From: Brassica napus
Taxonomy: Eukaryota; Streptophyta; Magnoliopsida; Brassicales; Brassicaceae
NCBI RefSeq assembly: GCF_020379485.1
Contig: NC_063450.1
Coordinates: forward strand, 45,660,681 to 45,724,680
Direction: 5' to 3'
DNA: 64,000 nt
In this document: positions 34,052-44,624 of the stretch, piece after piece
Layout: each line of letters starts with the position of its first letter
Position numbering within the stretch: the stretch's first letter is position 1
The notes under the pieces: generated by a model
What the model saw: the letters and a program-made list of their open reading frames with translations, nothing else
Databases searched by the model: none
What the model was told of the DNA's origin: nothing
Program-made: the position numbers and the translations under genes

Positions 34052-35501
34052 ATGCCTACTTTCTCTGCTATTGCTTTGGATAGAATGATAGAGCCAGGAG
34101 CTTCCACATCTGCCGAGACCACCGTTCCAAGCACAAACTCGCAGTATTATTATTCAAAGCCACCAATATCAAAGGTGGATAAAGCTAAATCACTTAATGA
34201 GAGGAGGAGGACGTTCACTCGTCCTAAGATGTCACCTGCTCTCTACGCCACTCCTGATGCTATCCCGCTACCTAACTCCCCGTCTTCCTTCCCGCCGTCG
34301 CCTTATATCATCAACCACAAGTCCCGCGGGCCGCCGCGGCTTTTGAAGAGCTCTTCCGAGGCTAATGTGGCTTCCCAGCAGAAGACTGTGGAAGATGAAG
34401 CTGCAGACGTAAAGGCTTCACCTCGGAGGAAGTCTACTTCGTTCTCGTTTCCTACCGAAGAGGATTTTGGTGGGGTTGTTGATGGTCCTTTTGGGAGTTG
34501 GAGTGGGAAGTCGGATTTGGATAGTGCTGCCAATGGTTTAGAGCGGGAAAACAATCTGCCGGAGCCTGTCTTCAAAGCAGAAAAGGAGAGTGAGTCTGAA
34601 GATTTCTATGACCCTGGTGAGTCAGCAAGCTTTACAAGTAACGCAGAGGTAGAGGGTGATGCAGGAGAGGATGGTTCACAGAAACTTGCTACCACTGTGG
34701 GAGAGTTTTATGATGCTTGGGATGGTATGTATCTTAATCTCACTTTCTTGTTATGTTATGTTATATGACTTGGAAGTGATTTATAATCCTATACCCTAAC
34801 GTTAAAGCTTTCATTTCTTGGTATTCCAGAACTATCAACCGACAGTGGAATGCAGACTTCAGCTAACAACATTGAATCTGAACTAAGGGAGATAAGGCTG
34901 AGTTTACTGATTGAAATTGAAAAGAGAAAACAAACAGAAGAAGCTCTAGAGCAGATACAAACACATTGGCTGAAACTCCGTGAGCAGCTGGCTCAGGTCG
35001 GTCTGTTCATTCCTATCAATCCTACCACGTCAACCAACAACATGAACCTATCGGAAGAACTACGTTGCCAACTCGAGGTTGCTAGGTTTGTCTCAGACTC
35101 TCTAAGCAGAGGTATGGCCAAGGCAGAGGCAGAGATGGTGATGGAATCTAAACTCGAAACTAAGAACTTTGAGATTACAAGATTGTCTGACCGAGTACAC
35201 TACTACGAAGCCGTGAACCGAGAAATGTCCCAGCGAAACCAAGAGGCCATAGGTAATAGAAAAAAAATCAAATGATTCTTAGTCATTTCCGTCTTTCTTG
35301 TTTGTATGAATCTGATCCCCAACTTTGTTGATACCAGAGGTGGCACGACGAAAGAGGCAGAAGAGAAAGAAGAGGCAGAGATGGATATGGGGATCAATTG
35401 CAGCAACCATTACTCTAGGAAGCGCGGCGTTGGCATGGTCTTACATTCCTACTGCATCAAAACCATCTTCTGAAGTATCACAAACTCTTAAGGATGATTA
35501 A
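34052..35501 (+). CDS. Coiled-coil protein with C-terminal membrane anchor (At3g50910-like)
   Basis: Three exons, 34052-34724, 34830-35252 and 35338-35501, give 419 residues with phases that close exactly. Residues 1-224 are Ser/Pro-rich and acidic towards the end (SESEDFYDPGESASF), probably disordered. Residues about 240-365 are strongly helical and form a likely coiled coil (ELREIRLSLLIEIEKRKQTE). The last exon is a very basic run (RRKRQKRKKRQR) then one membrane segment (WIWGSIAATITLGSAALAW) and a short tail, which suggests a tail-anchored protein facing the cytosol. A splice-acceptor-like TGATGCAG just before the ATG points to a 5'-leader intron. I know the family only as unnamed plant proteins and assign no function. 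It matches the Arabidopsis neighbour order. Confidence 0.85.
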
Positions 35502-35922
35502 GTAAGCCTCTTGTCTTGTCTCCATAATGGGTGTTTGATATGAGCAAGAGAAATAAGATACAGGACGTTTAGCACACGCCTTGTGAATACAAATATATAT
35601 ACATATTTGGTTATTGTTTTAACCGTTCAAGATGATGTATAGCTTCCAAGTAGCTGTAATACACATGTTTTTTTTATTACGGTGGCATACTAAAGTGGAA
35701 GCCACATTCACTAATATTTTGGTTCGTGTTACCTGTTATTAACATTCAATGTTAGCTCTCTAGTCTAAGGTGCTTGGCCTTGCTATGTTTGGGGAACTGA
35801 TTAAAGAATGCGAATATGCAACTTTTAAAAAATTGATATAATTTTGAGCAAGTTTTTTTGCTTACATTATTGATGCAAGTTTTTTTTGCTCATCTATCGT
35901 TTCTTAACCAGTTAATTACAAC

Positions 35923-36845
35923 TAGAGCTGTTCAATATGGTAAAACCGTACCGAACCGAACCGAAATAGACAATATGGTTTGGTTTTGGTATATACCATA
36001 TAAACCGAATGGATATAATTTTATAAAAACCGTAGGATTTGGATATGGTTTGGTATATAACCGATTAAACCGAATAAACCGAACAAAACCGATTAAAAGT
36101 AGAAACATAAATATGTATTTATTTTATAACAATACATGAAAATCTATTTGTTATATAAGTTAAATTTGTGTTAATAACTATTACCATAATGTTATAGTAA
36201 TAAAGAACCTTATATAATTTGTAAAACATTTGAACTATAATTAAATAACAATACATCGCAATTCAGACATCTTATTTTCTAAGTCTTTTTTTTATCTTTT
36301 TGCTTTATTTTAGTATTCACTAAATTAATATGAAGATGATAAATTTGATGGAAAATAATTAATGGAAAATTTTCACAACTTTTTCTTATCTATAAACAAA
36401 CAGAGTTTCGTGTTCAATCGAAAAAGCATGACTTTAATGAACACTAAATATGGAAGAGTGAAAAAACTTTTCTTTCATGTTTCTGTTTTGTTTCATATTT
36501 TTATTTTCAAAATTTCAGGCTCTGATTTTAATTATAGATTTGATGATTTTATTTGATGGTAGAAGCATTTTTACGTTTTTGTTCATTTATTTGAACATGT
36601 AATATATTTTTAATAAATGACTGTGTTGACAATATGACTCTAAAATTCATTTTATATGATCTCAAACTAAATAATTATGTTTTTTGGTATAAAACCGAAT
36701 AAACCGAAAATCGACGGTATATAAACCGAACCGAACCGAAGTAAATATGGATTTAGAATGGTAGTTATATTTTACTAACCGAAATACCGAAAACCGAAAA
36801 AAAAACGAACCTAAACCGAACCGATATCCGGATTGAACACCCCTA
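35923..36845. mobile_element. hAT-like element inserted in the last exon of LPPE copy 1 (923 bp)
   Basis: Target duplications are ATTACAAC (35915-35922) and AGTACAAC (36846-36853). The unfilled site (AGTACAAC once) is preserved in copy 2 at about 39994-40001. Ends are TAGAGCTGTTCAAT and, inverted, TAGGGGTGTTCAAT. Both arms are rich in AACCGAACCGAA motifs. No transposase is present. Confidence 0.93.
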
Positions 36846-37778
36846 AGTACAACGAAAATTGCAAAAGCTAGTGTAAGTGCAGCTGCAACCAGAAATACAG
36901 ATGTTTGGAGTAATAGAGATGCTTCAAAGGCTTCAAGGAGAAGCGAGTTCCACGTTGTGTACCAGAAGATGCAGAAAACAGAACCCACGATTGCACCAAC
37001 TACCACTTGACTGCTTGTGTGAAGCTTCTGAGAAACCCTTAACCGTATCTGCACATATCATGTTTTTGCAACATTTTAATAATTGTTACAAAGCATTTGC
37101 ATAAGGGATTACACAGCATGTGAATTGAAACACTTACAAAATATGAACCTGACGCGATGATGAGGCAGCTAAGGAACATAGACACTTTACTGGTTCCAAG
37201 CCATTCCAAAACTGTAGAATAACAATATGATCCATTTGTGTTAACAGTACCATTCTAGTGAAAACAATTGATTAACTATTTCCAACTTTTTTTTTAGTTG
37301 CTTACCAGATAAAATAGCAAAGAGAGATATGTAAGAAATAGACTGGGCGTGACTAGATGGCATCCCGGGATCAGTTCGCGAGGTTGTAGCAGGTCTCGCT
37401 TGGTTAAGTATACGTTTGAGTACTACACATAGAGTCGCATTCGAAACGGATCCAATGATTCCCCACAAGGCTGTACCATCATGCCTCAGAAGAATGATGG
37501 AAGCAAACAGAATAAACACAACCCATTTGCTCTGTCATTAAATTGAAACTCAATAAGAAACACGAAATGAATAAGATGCATTTCATGCTAACATGTTGCG
37601 TGCATCAAGGAGATTCCTTTTCACTCACAAGACGATTAACAATGGCTTCAACCCCATGACCAGCGACCAATTCGTACCGGAGCTCTGGAGACCCATTGAT
37701 GGAAGCTTTTTGCTCGACCAACACAGACTGTTGTTCCCTTCCATCTCTGCGAGCAAATCTTGTAACTAAAACGGCCAT
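36662..37778 (-). CDS. LPPE1: Phosphatidic acid phosphatase, LPP-epsilon type, copy 1 with transposon-derived tail
   Basis: Four exons on the minus strand: 37629-37778, 37306-37531, 37138-37211 and 36662-37048, 278 residues. This is a PAP2-type lipid phosphatase that removes phosphate from phosphatidic acid. In Arabidopsis LPP-epsilon acts at the plastid. PAP2 motifs are KRILNQARP (motif 1), PSSHAQ (motif 2) and RLRVSQKLH (motif 3), with several membrane segments. The first 69 codons of the last exon match copy 2 up to FVVL. There the hAT element cuts in, so the last 7 residues are replaced by about 60 element-encoded ones (RGVQSGYRFGLG...). All catalytic motifs lie before the join, so the enzyme may still work. 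The ATG used gives no clear plastid transit peptide. Confidence 0.75.
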
Positions 37779-38099
37779 AAATACAACGAACAATAGCTCC
37801 GATCTTCTAGAGTAGTAGGAAGGAACAGTTTGAATTGCGGAGGAGGGAAGACGCTATCATTAACAAAAAGGGAAACAAATTCAACCTAAGATTAAAAAAT
37901 GTATTTGAACGCTACAAAAGAAGTAAGATGGAATCCTAACGAGACAAATTAAAAAAAAACCTGAGAGGGCTTTATTCAATCTTCTTCCTTCACGTGTTTG
38001 CTTGATATATGCAATTGTGTAGAACTTAGGCGCATTTTATCATGGTTAACCAATGATGGAGTAAACATGGAATTTTTTTATCTTCATAGAAAATACATT

Positions 38100-39230
38100 G
38101 CATTTTAGGCAGGGGTTATTAGTTTATGTTTTCTATGGATTTTAAAATTCAAACGACATTCAGTGTTAATTTTAATATGATTTTTAAATATATATTTAAA
38201 TCATGTGTGTTATTGGTTCTATCATTTATAAATTTTAATCCAAATCATGTGCCATTCAATCATATAAATTTTCAAATTAATATTATTCTATCGACGATGG
38301 GTGAATTTTGGAGGTTTCGTGAGTTTTTGGGCTGAGCAGAGAATGAGAATAAGAGTTTATATGACCTTACAAACAAAAGGAGTCTGAACGTTAGCATGTC
38401 TTCCGATTGATGGATTAAAGAGGAGGTTTAATGAGAAAGAGTAATGGATCTGACGTTATTAAAGAGAATAGAAGATATGAATCGTCATAGGTTCTCCAGT
38501 TAGAACGAAGAAGATGACGAATTGCTAACAACAAAATTGATTTTTTTAAAGTAAAATCTGGGCCTCAGAATTTACTGGATATGCTGAAACATAAAGTGAC
38601 GTGGCCATTAAAAGCTTTCTGATTTGCTGTTTTTTTTAATCGACGTGGCATAGCTGAGAATTGATGTTATTCCCCTTTTAGTATTGTGATTCCACCAAAA
38701 ATTTGAGTTGATTTTTTTGCTAAAAATGTAAAGACTCAAATCAAAGAAAAAATGTCTATATTTTTAAATACTAATTAAAATTAACATGTTAAATGTGTGA
38801 ATAAATAATTTTTACTTGGATTTATGAATCCTATATGGATTCTTAAATCAATTATAATGCATGAAAATATAATTAGCATTAGTGGTTTGATGATTGATTA
38901 TATACAAACTCTATTAATATAAAAATTAGTTTTAATAATTTTATGATTCTATTAAAATATGGTGTTACTGAGACTTGAGTTTTAAACAATTGAAATCATA
39001 TTTTCTAGATTCCTAAAATCAATATGTATAATATTTATATATAATTTTTAACACACAAAAGACTATACATATCTTCTAGATTCCTAAAAGCAATATGTAT
39101 AATATTTATATAGAATTTTTAACATACAAAACATTTTGCAGTTCTTTACAAATTTAACAATTCTCTTAATTGTTAAAATCAATAAACTCTATATAAAATC
39201 AACAAACTTAATGTCACCAAAGAACTTTTC
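38100..39230. repeat. AT-rich interspersed repeat, related to 41600-42200
   Basis: Non-coding repeat DNA that matches the 5' flank of LPPE copy 2 in blocks (AAACGACATTCAGT, TTGGATTTATGAATC, AAATATGGTGTTACTGAG). The copy here holds an extra non-matching piece at about 38297-38760. It may be an old transposon shared by both duplicates. Confidence 0.55.
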
Positions 39231-39695
39231 CAAGTGATGGATTCTCAAGGTGCTCATCCTGATATTATGACTTATGGTATTTTGCTGGATGGGTTATGTG
39301 ACAATGGAGAACTAGAAAAGGCGTTGGAATTACTGAATCGAATGCCCAAGAGTGAGATGGATCTTGATATTATTATCTATAATATCATCATTCATGGGAT
39401 TTGCAATGCTAGTAAGGTCGATGAGACTGAGATATATTATGTAGCATCTCTTTCAAAGGAGTGAAGCCTGATGTCAAAACATATATACACTACAATGATT
39501 GGAGAACTATGTAAGAAAGGCTCGTACAAACACACTAATCCGAGCTCATCTCCGAGTCCATAAGCAATTCAGTTGAACTCATAGGAAAATGAAGAGGTAT
39601 GGCTTCACCAAAGATGCTTCCACCATAGAGATGGTTATGGATATGTTATTTGATGGTAGATTGGACAAAAGATTTTTGGATATGCTTTCATAGCA
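39230..39695 (+). pseudogene. Fragment of a P-class PPR gene (restorer-of-fertility-like)
   Basis: An open stretch reads SQGAHPDIMTYGILLDGLCD NGELEKAL and then II(Y)NIIIHGICNASKVDE, two pentatricopeptide repeats (PD-x-x-T-Y-x-x-L-x-x-G-L-C pattern). After a frame break come PPR-like KPDVKT, TMIGELCKKG and an end resembling the C-terminus of RFL-type PPR proteins ([12 protein letters not shown], then [17 protein letters not shown]). There is no start and no organelle-targeting sequence, and there are several frame breaks. PPR proteins bind organelle RNA; this piece cannot make a functional one. Confidence 0.8.
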
Positions 39696-39969
39696 AAGAT
39701 TGGGTACGTTCTTTTGCCTTGGTTATTGTTTTAACCGTTCAAGAAGCTGCATTACACACGTTTCTTTTTTTTTTTTGGCGGTGGCATACTAAAGTGGAAG
39801 CCACATTCACTAATATTTTGGTTCGTGTTACCTGTTATTAACTTTCAATGTTAGCTCTCTAGTCTCAGATGCTTGACCTTGCTATGTTTTGGGAACTAAT
39901 TAAAGAATGCGAATGTGGAATTCTTTGAAAAAAAATTAGGAGTACAATTTTGAGCAAGGTTTTTTTTGC

Positions 39970-40937
39970 TCATTTATCGTTTCTGAACCAGTTAAGTACA
40001 ACATGGGTTGCAAAAGCTAGCGTAAGTGCAGCTGCAACCAGAAATACAGATATTTGGAGTACTAGAGATGACTCGAAGGCTTCAAGGAGAAGCGAGTTCC
40101 ACATTGTGTACCAGAAGATGCAGAAAACAGAACCCACGATTGCACCAACAACAACTTGACTGCTTGTGTGAAGCTTCTGAGAAACCCTTAACCGTATCTG
40201 CACATGTTAGTTTTCGCAACATTTTAATAATTGTTACAATTTACAAAGCATTTGCATTACGAAGCATGTGAACTGAAACACTTACAAAATATAAACCCGA
40301 CGCGATTATAAGGAAGCTAAGGAACAGAGAGACTTTACTGGTTCCAAGCCATTCCATAACTGTAGAATAACAATATGATCCAATTTGTCTCAACAGTACC
40401 ATGCTAATAATGAAAACAATTGATGACTAGTTCCATGTTCTTTTTTTAAATGCTTACCAGACAAAACAGCAAACACAGATATGAAAGAGATAGACTGGGC
40501 GTGAGTAGATGGCATCCCGGGATCAGTTCGCGAGGTTGTAGCAGGTCTCGCTTGGTTAAGTATACGCTTCAGCACCACGGAAAGAGCCGAATTCGAAACG
40601 GATCCAATGATTCCCCACAAGGCTGTACCATCATGCCTCAGAAGAATGATGGAAGCAAACAGAATAGACACAACCCATTTGCTCTGTCTCAATAAGAAAC
40701 ATATACACAACACGAAATGAATATACTTTAAAAAAAAAGAGGCATTTCATCGAACATGTTGCGTGCATCAAGGAGATTCCTTTTACTAACCAGACTATTA
40801 ACAATTGCTTCAACCCCACGACCTGCGACCATCTCGTGCCGGACCTCTGGAGATCCATTGATGGAACCTTCTTGCTCGACCGACCCAGATTGTTCGCTTC
40901 CGTCTCTGCGAGCAAATCTTTCAACTAAAACGGCCAT
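39970..40937 (-). CDS. LPPE1: Phosphatidic acid phosphatase, LPP-epsilon type, copy 2
   Basis: Exons 40791-40937, 40458-40683, 40286-40359 and 39970-40197 give 224 residues with closed phases. PAP2 motifs are KRILNQARP, PSTHAQ and RLRVSQKLH. The end VVLNWFRNDK fits LPP-epsilon from memory, as do HDGTALWGIIGSVSNSALSV and the exon pattern. The role is hydrolysis of phosphatidic acid to diacylglycerol at plastid membranes (family knowledge). The first ATG (MAVLVERFARRDG) lacks a transit peptide, though the frame stays open upstream for about 30 codons (SIISRGFSFIRVRS, transit-like) to a TAG with no ATG. Thus the N-terminus has been lost, or starts in a missed exon. It is the intact copy of the tandem pair. 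Confidence 0.9.
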
Positions 40938-41299
40938 AGATCTAACGCGGATAAAGGAAAACCCACGAGAAATGATCGAACGAATTATAGCTCCGATCAG
41001 TTTGAATGGTGGAGGAGGAGAGAACTAGAGAAGACGCTGTAATGACGAAAATGAAAACAAAGTCAACCTAAGTTTCCGTCGGAAAAGTGAGGCGGCGACG
41101 AAGAAAGAAATTGCAAATCAATAAAGAAAAGAACCTGAGAGGGCTTCTTCTATCTTCTCCCCCCCTTCACGTTTCTGCTTGTTCGATTCTTCTTCAGTTC
41201 TTCATCCACGTGGCATTTTGTTGAGTCAACGGTAAACCAATGATGAAGTAAACTAATAAATGGGTTTCTTTTATAATCATGTTCACATGTGCTATTTAA

Positions 41300-43042
41300 T
41301 ACTCTTTCGCTTGCGTCACTTTGACATTTTTCACCCAGACTAATAAAATAGCAAAAATATATATAAATTGTTATTAATTATATCTTTCTGACTAATAATA
41401 TTTGAGATAAATAAAATTATTTATAAAACCAATGTAGTTTGCAATTAATTTTCAGCTAAAAATATTGTATAATTTGCATTAAAATTATAATATGACACTT
41501 TTTGTGTAAAAAAAAAAAACTATAATGACACTTACTATGAAACAGATGGAATAGTATCAAAAATATCCCAAAATATCTTCATAGAAAATACCATTTCGTA
41601 GTGTTAACGAGAGTTGAATTTCTAATGATTGTTAAAAAATGGATTATTGGTTTTATGCATTTTAGTGGATTTAAAAAAAGCAAACGACATTCAGTTTTAT
41701 TTTTTCCTAAGATTTAAAAATCTATATTAAAATCATGTATTATTGGTTATATGATTTATAATTCTAATCCAAATCATGTGTTATTCAATCATATAGATTT
41801 ACAAATAAATTTTATTCCATAATGGATTTGAGTGGATATTTTTGGTTAAATATACAGTGACTTAATTTTTAAATACTAACTAAAATCGACATGTTAAATT
41901 TGTAAATAAATAAATATTACTTGGATTTATAAATCATGTGTGTATTCTTAAATCAATTAAAATGCATGAAAATATTATTAGCATTATTGGTTTGATGATT
42001 ATTTAATTTTTTACAAACTCTATTAATTCAAAAATAAGTTTTAATAATTTTATGATGCTATTAAAATATGGTGTTACTGAGACTTGATTTTAGTAGACTT
42101 GATTTTAGTAGACAATATTGGTTCTATGAACTCATAAATAACTTTCAAAAGACTATATATACATCTTCTAGATTCTCAAAAGCAACATGTATTATAATAC
42201 ATTTTTAATGAGCATTTAAAGAGTCCATCATTTAAAAAATTGTATTCTATTTTGGCAAATTCCTTTTTATATAGCATTAAAACATATTTCTGTTTTCAAA
42301 ATAACATTTATCAAAAAAAAATAGACCAAATTACTAGTCTTAAACTTTAATTTTAGTCGTCGCTTCAAATACTAAATCAGAAATTGTAATTACTAAACCT
42401 TAAATTCAAATGTGAAATATATATTTATTGTTTAATTTATTATTTCTATTTTTAAAATATAATTTATTTATTTATTTTTGATATATTTAATCAATCTTAT
42501 GGTTATAAATACAGGTATATTTCGTCTTTTACTTTTCAATAAATTTTATATTAAGTTTTTTCATATTTTTTTGAATTGAATGTTAAATTTAACTATAAAA
42601 AAATATCTTTGTTATATCAAGTGTGACCTTTCTAATCTGAATAAAAGAGTCTACTACTTTCTATACTTTATTTATATAGCTTTGTTTTGTGGGCAAACCA
42701 AAAGGCAAAATGTCATCCCTCCTTTTTTTCATTTTATTATATTTTCTAGGACAAAAGCACGATTAATTGTTATTTAAGAGTATTTTTTTATTTTCTGTCT
42801 AAATAAAGTTTTGCACTGTACTATCTATTTTGTCTGATTTACACCGTCTAATCTTTTTTTTCTTCTTCTTCATTCCATTCCAAGTCTTTAAAGCTCAATT
42901 ATTATCTGTTAAACTATTCATGGTATCTACGGTTGTAGTCTGTCTAAAAACAAATAATCCTGGTGACATCAAATTTGAAATCCACCAAAGATTTGCATTT
43001 ATTTCATCCAAGTTTTTCACATATAGTTCCATAAAATAAAAG
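41300..43042. other. Gene-free repeat-rich stretch
   Basis: It includes the second copy of the AT-rich repeat (41640-42150) and low-complexity AT DNA. No gene was seen. Confidence 0.55.
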
Positions 43043-43058
43043 AAGACGAAAATGGTAT

Positions 43059-44608
43059 CCCGAAGGAGGTTTCTCAGATCTATTTTTCCGATCCGGTTAC
43101 TTTGAATCTGGTGTGACGGCGAGACGAAAGGGGTGAAGGCAGTAGAGTAGGGTCGGCTTTTAGGGTAGTTAGAGGTTGGATCTGTGATATTTTGCTCCTC
43201 CGTCGAGATCCAATCCCTTTAAGGAGGTAGCGCGTGGAGACCAGACGAGTCTCCTCCTAGCCGCATTTAGAAAATGGCTTCGGTTCTTCTCGATCTAAGG
43301 GTCCGTTGTTGGAGTGGGCATTGGCTAAGGGCAGATCCTTGTCTCGGCGAGTTGACTACGGTGAAGCTCTTAGTCAAAGCCAAAGTCGTGTTCAACGGGA
43401 TTTTCTCGGTGACGCACGTGCGGAGAAGCTTTTGGTTTTCGTTTTTCAACGAAGCTCTTCCGGCAAAGATGTGTGCAAATCAAGGTTCGCAGTGCCGTGT
43501 AGGGTCGTCTATGGCTCCGGCGGTGGCGTGTCTAGCGTTTGCTCTTCTTTAGAAAGTTGGTCCCATGGCTTCTTCGCGTCGGAGCTTTCTCAGGAGATAG
43601 TGACAGTGTCTCTTTGGGAGGTTTTATCAGTTGCTTTCTTCTCTGTTGTGGTGTGTCTTCGTTGCTAAACGGATTTTCACTTCGGTGGAGCAATACAGAG
43701 CCGTCCTTTAGTTCTTAAAGGCGGAACGCGAGCGAGAGATAGCGGATCTGGTGTGGTTTACCTGAGTCATTTTTCTCTTGGTGGTGGCACGTTTCAATTT
43801 CATGGCCTTCCCAGTGTCAAAAGGCGGTAAATCTGGGTCCGTTTTTTGGCAGGCTGTGCTTTGTCTCTTGTTGTGCAGGTAATAGATTATCGATCGATGT
43901 GGTTGCTTCCTCCTCTACCCGATGTTATTTTGGTTCTTAGAGAAAGGCTCTTCTCGTCTTCGTCTTGGTGTCTTGGCGGTGATGTGCAAAATCAGGGTTT
44001 TGGCTTCAAGGCGATGTGGTTTCGTGGCGAGGTTACTTCCCCGGTTGCGAATCAGTTAGCGCCGTTTCTGGTTTTGGGTACTTTGCTCTGTGAATCTTTT
44101 ATGTTTGTGGTTAGGAAGCTGCTTGGCAAAGGGTTTCAGGTTGATTGGGCCTCAATAGTTAGGCGGCTAAATCTTTTCGGTTCAACGAAGATCACACTCT
44201 CTTCCTCTCTTAACTGTCGGGACGCTGCGGTTCAGTTCCGTAGGGTTCGGTGGTTTACGGGCTTGTGTTATATTTGCCTCGAAATTCCAGTTGTGTCTCC
44301 AACTTTCGGTGGTTCTTATGGAGCTGCAAGAGCCGCTTGCTTCTCGGTTTCGAGGTTTGGCCGGAGTAACGGTATCTCGTGGTAACATTGGTCTCACCTG
44401 TAACCGGTTTTACTACTAAGACGTAAGCTGGTCCTCTTTCTTCATGATGTGTTTAGTCACTTGTTCTCTTTAGTGCTAAGTTTAGTTTCTTTATACTTTG
44501 CTTCTTGTTTTAGTTTTTGGTCTTTCTGTTTTCTTTTGTCTTCATTGTACTTCTGTCACAAACTAAAATATGGTATAAATTTGACATTTAAACAAAAAAA
44601 AATAAAAA
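43059..44608 (+). mobile_element. Polyadenylated non-autonomous retroposon (1.55 kb)
   Basis: A perfect 16-bp target duplication AAGACGAAAATGGTAT flanks it (43043-43058 and 44609-44624). The 3' end is TTTGACATTTAAAC followed by an A-rich tail (44594-44608), as in LINE-mobilised copies. The body is GC-richer than its surroundings, with many degraded frames (the longest, 179 codons at 43846, shows no reverse-transcriptase motif). It has no introns and no RNA polymerase III boxes that I can see. It may be a LINE-derived or Sadhu-like family, or a retrocopy of a non-coding transcript. Confidence 0.75.
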
Positions 44609-44624
44609 AAGACGAAAATGGTAT

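Larger units (their letters stand above)
35607..42150. repeat. Tandem segmental duplication containing two LPPE genes
   Basis: From about 35607 (GGTTATTGTTTTAACCGTTC) and again from about 39719, the same sequence runs through the LPPE 3' flank, gene and 5' flank, then into similar repeat DNA (38120-39130 and 41640-42150; shared CATGAAAATAT, AAATATGGTGTTACTGAGAC). Copy 1 begins about 105 bp downstream of the coiled-coil gene's stop. Copy 1 has since gained a 923-bp hAT element (35923-36845). A PPR fragment lies at the junction. Confidence 0.85.

Noticed and set aside
43274..44385. Three frames of 92-179 codons in the GC-rich block
   Set aside because: They lie inside a retroposon with perfect target duplication and poly(A). 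They show no domain and overlap each other in different frames.
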